A DNA stretch of 64,000 bases. It comes from Erpobdella octoculata (Eukaryota > Annelida > Clitellata > Hirudinida > Erpobdellidae). A program made the translations under genes and the position numbers. Within the stretch, counting starts at the first letter, position 1. Each line of letters opens with the position of its first letter. The stretch is from positions 37,637,270 to 37,701,269 of the forward strand of contig OZ022238.1 of the NCBI GenBank assembly GCA_963978895.1, written 5' to 3'. The notes below the pieces were generated by a model. It did no database searches and was not told where the DNA came from. It worked only from the letters and a program-made list of their open reading frames with translations. Below are positions 60,721-64,000 of the stretch, piece after piece.

Positions 60721-60867
60721 CGTTAAAGGATTTAGAACATTTATTAGGGACATTATTAAGAGATTAGAAGGTATAAATAGCCTTAAAAAAGCTTCATTTA
60801 TTATTTTCCAATAAACTGCAAAACCATTTTATTGAGCCCGGTATACGATTTGGTGATATCGTAACAT

Positions 60868-60887
60868 TGGTGTCAGAAGTGGGATAC
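60868..60887 (+). other. tRNA-Leu primer-binding site (copy A3)
   Basis: TGGTGTCAGAAGTGGGATAC, complementary to a tRNA-Leu 3' end including CCA, two bases after the LTR end. Confidence 0.82.
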
Positions 60888-60891
60888 AAGA

Positions 60892-61638
60892 ATGGTTTTG
60901 AAAGCATTGGATGAGCTCTTGATACTCGAGTTGAGGCGGGAACTTAAAAAACGAGAGCTCAGTGATAAAGGAAGAAAGTCTGAGCTCGTGGACCAACTCC
61001 GGGCGTCATTGGAAGACAATGGGTTTGACCCAGAAGAGTACGAATTCGAAACAGAAAATGAATTGATGAAGGCTCTGAACAAGACGGCGGAAGAAATCAG
61101 AGCAGCACACAGAGCAGTACAGGAGCAAAACAGAGCAGCGCAGGAGCAATACAGAGCAGCACAGGAGGAAAACAGAGCAGCACAGCAGGAAATGAAGAAA
61201 TTTCTTGAACTCCTCAATGGTGACACAAACAATTGCGGAAACAAAAAAGACGGTCATCAAGATGAACCATGCAAAGATGGTCATGATGATGAGCCTGTCA
61301 AAGACGGTCATGATGATGTGCCTGTCAAAGACGGTCATGATAATGAACCTTGCAAAGATGTTAAAGATGAACCATGCAAAGATGGTGATGACGAGCCTGG
61401 CAAAGATGGTGACAATGATACAGTCGGTTTGGACGTCGACAACAAAACTAAAGAAGATGAAAAGAATGTTGAAAACGAAATGCAAAACGATGAGGATGAA
61501 AGTGATGATGATGATTTTAATAATGGCAATAACAGCGATGGCTTTTACCCATACAGCGACGGTTTTAAAACGGAAACTTCCATAACAGACGACGGCACCG
61601 AAGATTCAGGGTCAGATTTTAGTGACGAATCTGACTAG
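60892..61638 (+). CDS. gag of SAP-type LTR retrotransposon (intact frame)
   Basis: 248 residues. N-terminal SAP-type motif (LDELLILELRRELKKREL, SDKGRKSELVDQLRASLED), then EDNGFDPEEYEFETENELMK, a coiled coil with repeated (Q/E)EQNRAAQ units (about 65-100), and an acidic tail of DEPCKDGHD-like repeats (about 120-180) ending in EDSGSDFSDESD. There is no capsid core or zinc knuckle, so it is shorter than the gag of the gypsy element at 33-38 kb, with which it shares the SAP start and RAAQEENRAAQ coil. The tail replaces capsid/pol, probably after a deletion. Confidence 0.75.
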   Translation: MVLKALDELLILELRRELKKRELSDKGRKSELVDQLRASLEDNGFDPEEYEFETENELMKALNKTAEEIRAAHRAVQEQNRAAQEQYRAAQEENRAAQQEMKKFLELLNGDTNNCGNKKDGHQDEPCKDGHDDEPVKDGHDDVPVKDGHDNEPCKDVKDEPCKDGDDEPGKDGDNDTVGLDVDNKTKEDEKNVENEMQNDEDESDDDDFNNGNNSDGFYPYSDGFKTETSITDDGTEDSGSDFSDESD

Positions 61639-61735
61639 ATTTTTTTATTCAGTAAAACCAAACAGAAGGAATTTAAATTAAATTTATTTACTCTTTTTTC
61701 CCTCTTTTTTTGGTTTTACTGAATAAAAAAATTCA
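61639..61735. repeat. Inverted repeat directly after gag stop
   Basis: ATTTTTTTATTCAGTAAAACCA at 61639-61660 is inverted at about 61710-61733 (TGGTTTTACTGAATAAAAAAAT) with a ~50-bp loop. A stem of ~22 bp, nearly perfect. Confidence 0.88.
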
Positions 61736-61756
61736 AAACGGGAGTAATCAAAAGTT

Positions 61757-62040
61757 AAAACAAGTAAAAGAAAAAACGAGTTTTTTAACACAAAATTTGA
61801 TTTCAAATACACTCGATGCGTGTCTGTGTGTATGTGTGTATGTATACAAAAGATGTTCAAATTACGTTGTTTTTTTTTAATTGAATCATGTATTGTCATC
61901 CAATATAAAGATATGCTAAAAGTTTCAGCTTCCTAGCTAGTCAAAAAGCTGGTTAAATTTTATTTGCAAGATATACGTACAGAGAAAGCCACACACACAC
62001 ACACAAACAGAGATTGTAACTTAAATAAAAGTTTATAAAA
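61757..62040. repeat. Dispersed repeat R, copy 3
   Basis: AAACAAGTAAAAGAAAAAACG to GATTGTAACTTAAATAAAAG, collinear with 1954-2201. A TGTGTGTATGTGTGTATG expansion is present at 61820-61845. Confidence 0.75.
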
Positions 62041-62055
62041 AAAACTAAATTACAA

Positions 62056-62101
62056 ATTTTTAGACCCTCTCCTTCACGAGATTCCTGGATCCGCCACTAC
62101 C
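62056..62101 (-). mobile_element. Solitary CAGTGGCGGATCC-type hAT terminus
   Basis: On the minus strand TAGTGGCGGATCCAGGAATC then GAAGGAGAGGG, matching the termini at 3770 and 28741. No second end was found nearby. Confidence 0.55.
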
Positions 62102-62141
62102 GAAATTAGATGTTTTTTTAAATAAAGATTATATAAAACCA

Positions 62142-63480
62142 CTAGCGGGGTTACCCGGCGTTGCTCGGGGTTTTCAGAGGTTTTTTATCATTTTTCTCTC
62201 TTTCTCCCGTTTCCTTCTTTGCTTGCTCTCCCGTTTCCGTCCCCGCTCGCGCTCATTTTTTCTTTTCTACTCTTTCATAACTTATTTTAGCCCATTAAAC
62301 GTAAAATAGATTTGCTAAAAGTTGTTTGAAGCCTTCAAACGTTGTTACGTAAACAAAATTTGAATTTTATTACGCAATTACCTTCGATGGTCGTACATAG
62401 GAACTTTTGGCCGGGAAAGTTAAGAAGGGGAAAAAGGAAGGTTTGGACTAGAGATGGGAATCGAACCCTAATTTAAGAGTTCGGGTTCGGTTCGGTTCGG
62501 TTCGGTAGTGGCTATAGTTCGGGTTCGGTTCGGTTCGCTAGTGGTTACAGTTCGGGTTCGGTTCGGTTCGGTAGTGCTTACAGTTCGAGTTCGGTTCGGT
62601 TCGCTAGTTGTTAAAGTTCGGGTTTGGTTTGGGATAGCTATGGCTCGAGCTAGATTCGATGATAATTGCATTAAAAATAGTCAGTTTATTAATTCAAGAC
62701 ATTTAAAAAATTAAGGTTCCATATTGTATTTAAAAAAAATTACATTTTTAATGTTTCTGTACTCATTCGAGCTCTTCGCTCACTCATAGTCATGTTGCTG
62801 ACACTAAGCGTACCTTTCCTTCTGTAGCAAACATTTCCAGCTTTTGCTTGCTCCATTTAGAACCGTTTGCTAACTTATTAGTATTTGCCATATTACTTGA
62901 GTTGTTCTATATAATAAATACAACAAACAACAAAATATGTAATTCAAGCAACACGACCGCACGGTGTAATAAGCTAAGCGAGAAAGAAAGTCAACATAAC
63001 AACAAAGATGTGCATAAGCTTCCATAAGTCAAACAATAACAGCGATATTAAATGCAGAAAACAAAATAACGATTTTTCGTTAAAATTCGATTGAGGCGCT
63101 GAATACGGCTGCCTGCATCGTAGTGGTCTTGAAATCGATTCGTCGGTATAACACCACTATAATATCATCGGAATCTTTATCTTTTTATTTCAAGAATATT
63201 TCATAGTCATAATTTAAATTAAAAAAAATAGGTTGGATAAATTCAGCATGGGTTCGTTCGGGTTCGGTTCGGTTCGGTCAACAACTAAGTTCGGGTTCGG
63301 TTCGGTAAAAAGTAGGGTTCGAGTTCGGTGTGTTCGGTTCGGGTTCGGTTCGATTCCCATCTCTAGTTTGGACTCCTTCTCCGATCCTTCGGCTCAGGGG
63401 CCCAAAAAACCTTCCGGGCCAAAAGTGCCTATACATGATCATTGCATAAGTTTTCGAAGCACTGTTTACAATTGCGTAAC
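62142..63480. mobile_element. Helentron remnants, head-to-head, split by a MITE
   Basis: 62142-62425 is a reverse Helentron 3' half: ACTAGCGGGGTTACCCGGCG, then TTTCAGAGGTTTTTTATC, ACGCAATTACCTTCGATGGT. From about 62420 the sequence reads in the opposite direction (GGGAAAGTTAAGAAGG, then after the MITE GACTCCTTCTCCGATCC and GGGCCAAAAGTGCCTATAC), matching 44495-44580. Two oppositely oriented copies are joined. Confidence 0.65.
62449..63365. mobile_element. hAT MITE with TTCGG subterminal repeats
   Basis: 917 bp with ends TAGAGATGGGAATCGAACC and the inverse of GGTTCGATTCCCATCTCTA-type sequence. A perfect 8-bp target duplication GTTTGGAC lies at 62441-62448 and 63366-63373. Both ends carry TTCGGTTCGG arrays in opposite orientation; the middle is AT-rich without an ORF. 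Confidence 0.93.
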
Positions 63481-63501
63481 AGGCATTACTTGCTAATGGA
63501 C

Positions 63502-63680
63502 CAGTGTTGTTTCAGTTAGGGTTTTTCAGTTAAAGTATCAGTTAAAGTTAGCCAATTTAATATTTTTTAGTTAGTATTACAGTTAAAGTTAATTTTATTC
63601 ATTTTTTCCAGTTAATATTAGAGTTAATATTTTTTTCAGTTACTATTACAGTTAGTATAACAGTTATTAATATAACCCTG
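63502..63680. mobile_element. Possible hAT MITE with CAGTTAAAG repeats
   Basis: Starts CAGTGTTGTTTCAGTTAGGG and ends TATAACCCTG; filled with CAGTTAAAGTTA-type repeats. Flanking octamers TAATGGAC and TATTGATA do not match well, so the call rests on the ends and composition. Confidence 0.5.
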
Positions 63681-63751
63681 TATTGATAAACATATTACTA
63701 AGCAAACGCTGTTTCAGTTTCACTTCTTATCTGAATTCCATTCTTTTTTAT

Positions 63752-63780
63752 CTATATATATAAAAGAACATGTCCTGACT

Positions 63781-63831
<51 letters not shown>

Positions 63832-64000
63832 TGACTGACTGACTGACTGACAGATGACTGACTGATAATCAACGCCGAGCTCAAACGCCTCATCCTAGGA
63901 ACGTGAAATTTGGAACTTATATTACTTTTATAGCGTAAACATCCGCTAAGAAAGGATTTTTAAAAATTTTGCTCCTGAGGGGAAAAAACTGGAAAACAAA
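63752..64000 (+). mobile_element. Helentron family B, copy B6 (cut by window end)
   Basis: CTATATATATAAAAGAACAT, a (CTGA)n array, GATAATCAACGCCGAGCTCA and GGAACGTGAAATTTGGAACT, identical in layout to B1. It continues past the window. Confidence 0.85.

Larger units (their letters stand above)
60750..61640 (+). mobile_element. SAP-gag LTR element, copy A3 (5' part)
   Basis: A 5'-truncated LTR (about 60750-60866: GGTATAAATAGCC TATA box, AATAAAC polyadenylation signal, end ATCGTAACA) is followed by the primer site and an intact gag ORF. No pol follows: after the gag stop there is an inverted repeat and then dispersed repeat R. Confidence 0.82.

Overview
This is a repeat-rich, AT-rich eukaryotic window, almost certainly from an invertebrate animal. 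The evidence is a 19-exon gene with GT/AG introns, animal-type transposon superfamilies (hAT, MULE, Helentron-type Helitrons, Penelope-like, L2/CR1-like LINE, a restriction-endonuclease LINE, Ty3/gypsy) and a short TTAGGG-type telomere-like tract. I cannot name the species or phylum.

Only one conserved host gene is clear: an ABCF1 (ABC50/GCN20-type) ribosome-associated ABC ATPase on the + strand. I could join it exon by exon from 9108 to 20052 into an uninterrupted 717-residue reading frame. A second candidate host gene is an intronless 588-codon leucine-rich-repeat-like ORF at 58954-60720. Its first 100 codons are duplicated as a truncated copy at 51985-52287.

Layout. 1-5 kb: tetranucleotide and (TA)n arrays, Helentron termini, and a broken LTR retrotransposon with a SAP-domain gag that has a hAT element in its LTR. 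5-9 kb: an L2-type LINE remnant split by a hAT MITE, a MULE remnant, a palindrome and a tandem duplication. 9.1-20.1 kb: ABCF1, with a pogo/Tc1-like MITE, two hAT MITEs and a decayed Helentron in its introns. 20-29 kb: LINE and MULE remnants, a 2-kb element with 30-bp terminal inverted repeats, and a GTF2IRD2-like hAT pseudogene interrupted by an internally deleted LTR element. 29-32.9 kb: a Helentron and a Penelope-like remnant with GIY-YIG endonuclease. 32.9-42.2 kb: a Ty3/gypsy element with both LTRs, its gag split by a LINE whose two ORFs are intact. 42-58 kb: a dense mosaic of three Helentron families, (TA)n and (TATG)n arrays, hAT-type MITEs, a Penelope 5' fragment carrying a hammerhead-ribozyme motif, and an RLE-type LINE. 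58.6-64 kb: the LRR-like gene, a SAP-gag LTR element, a hAT MITE with a perfect 8-bp target duplication, and a Helentron cut by the window end.

The window is mainly a record of nested transposition. Several insertions can be dated relative to one another by exact target-site duplications: 5303-6164, 12509-13922, 14049-14601, 49542-51782 and 62449-63365. The most unusual items are the hammerhead motif at 55025-55068, the repeated design of hAT MITEs whose subterminal regions are simple tandem repeats, the 18-bp coding-compatible minisatellite carried inside Helentrons, and the duplicated LRR-like gene. All family calls come from reading motifs by eye; no database search was run.
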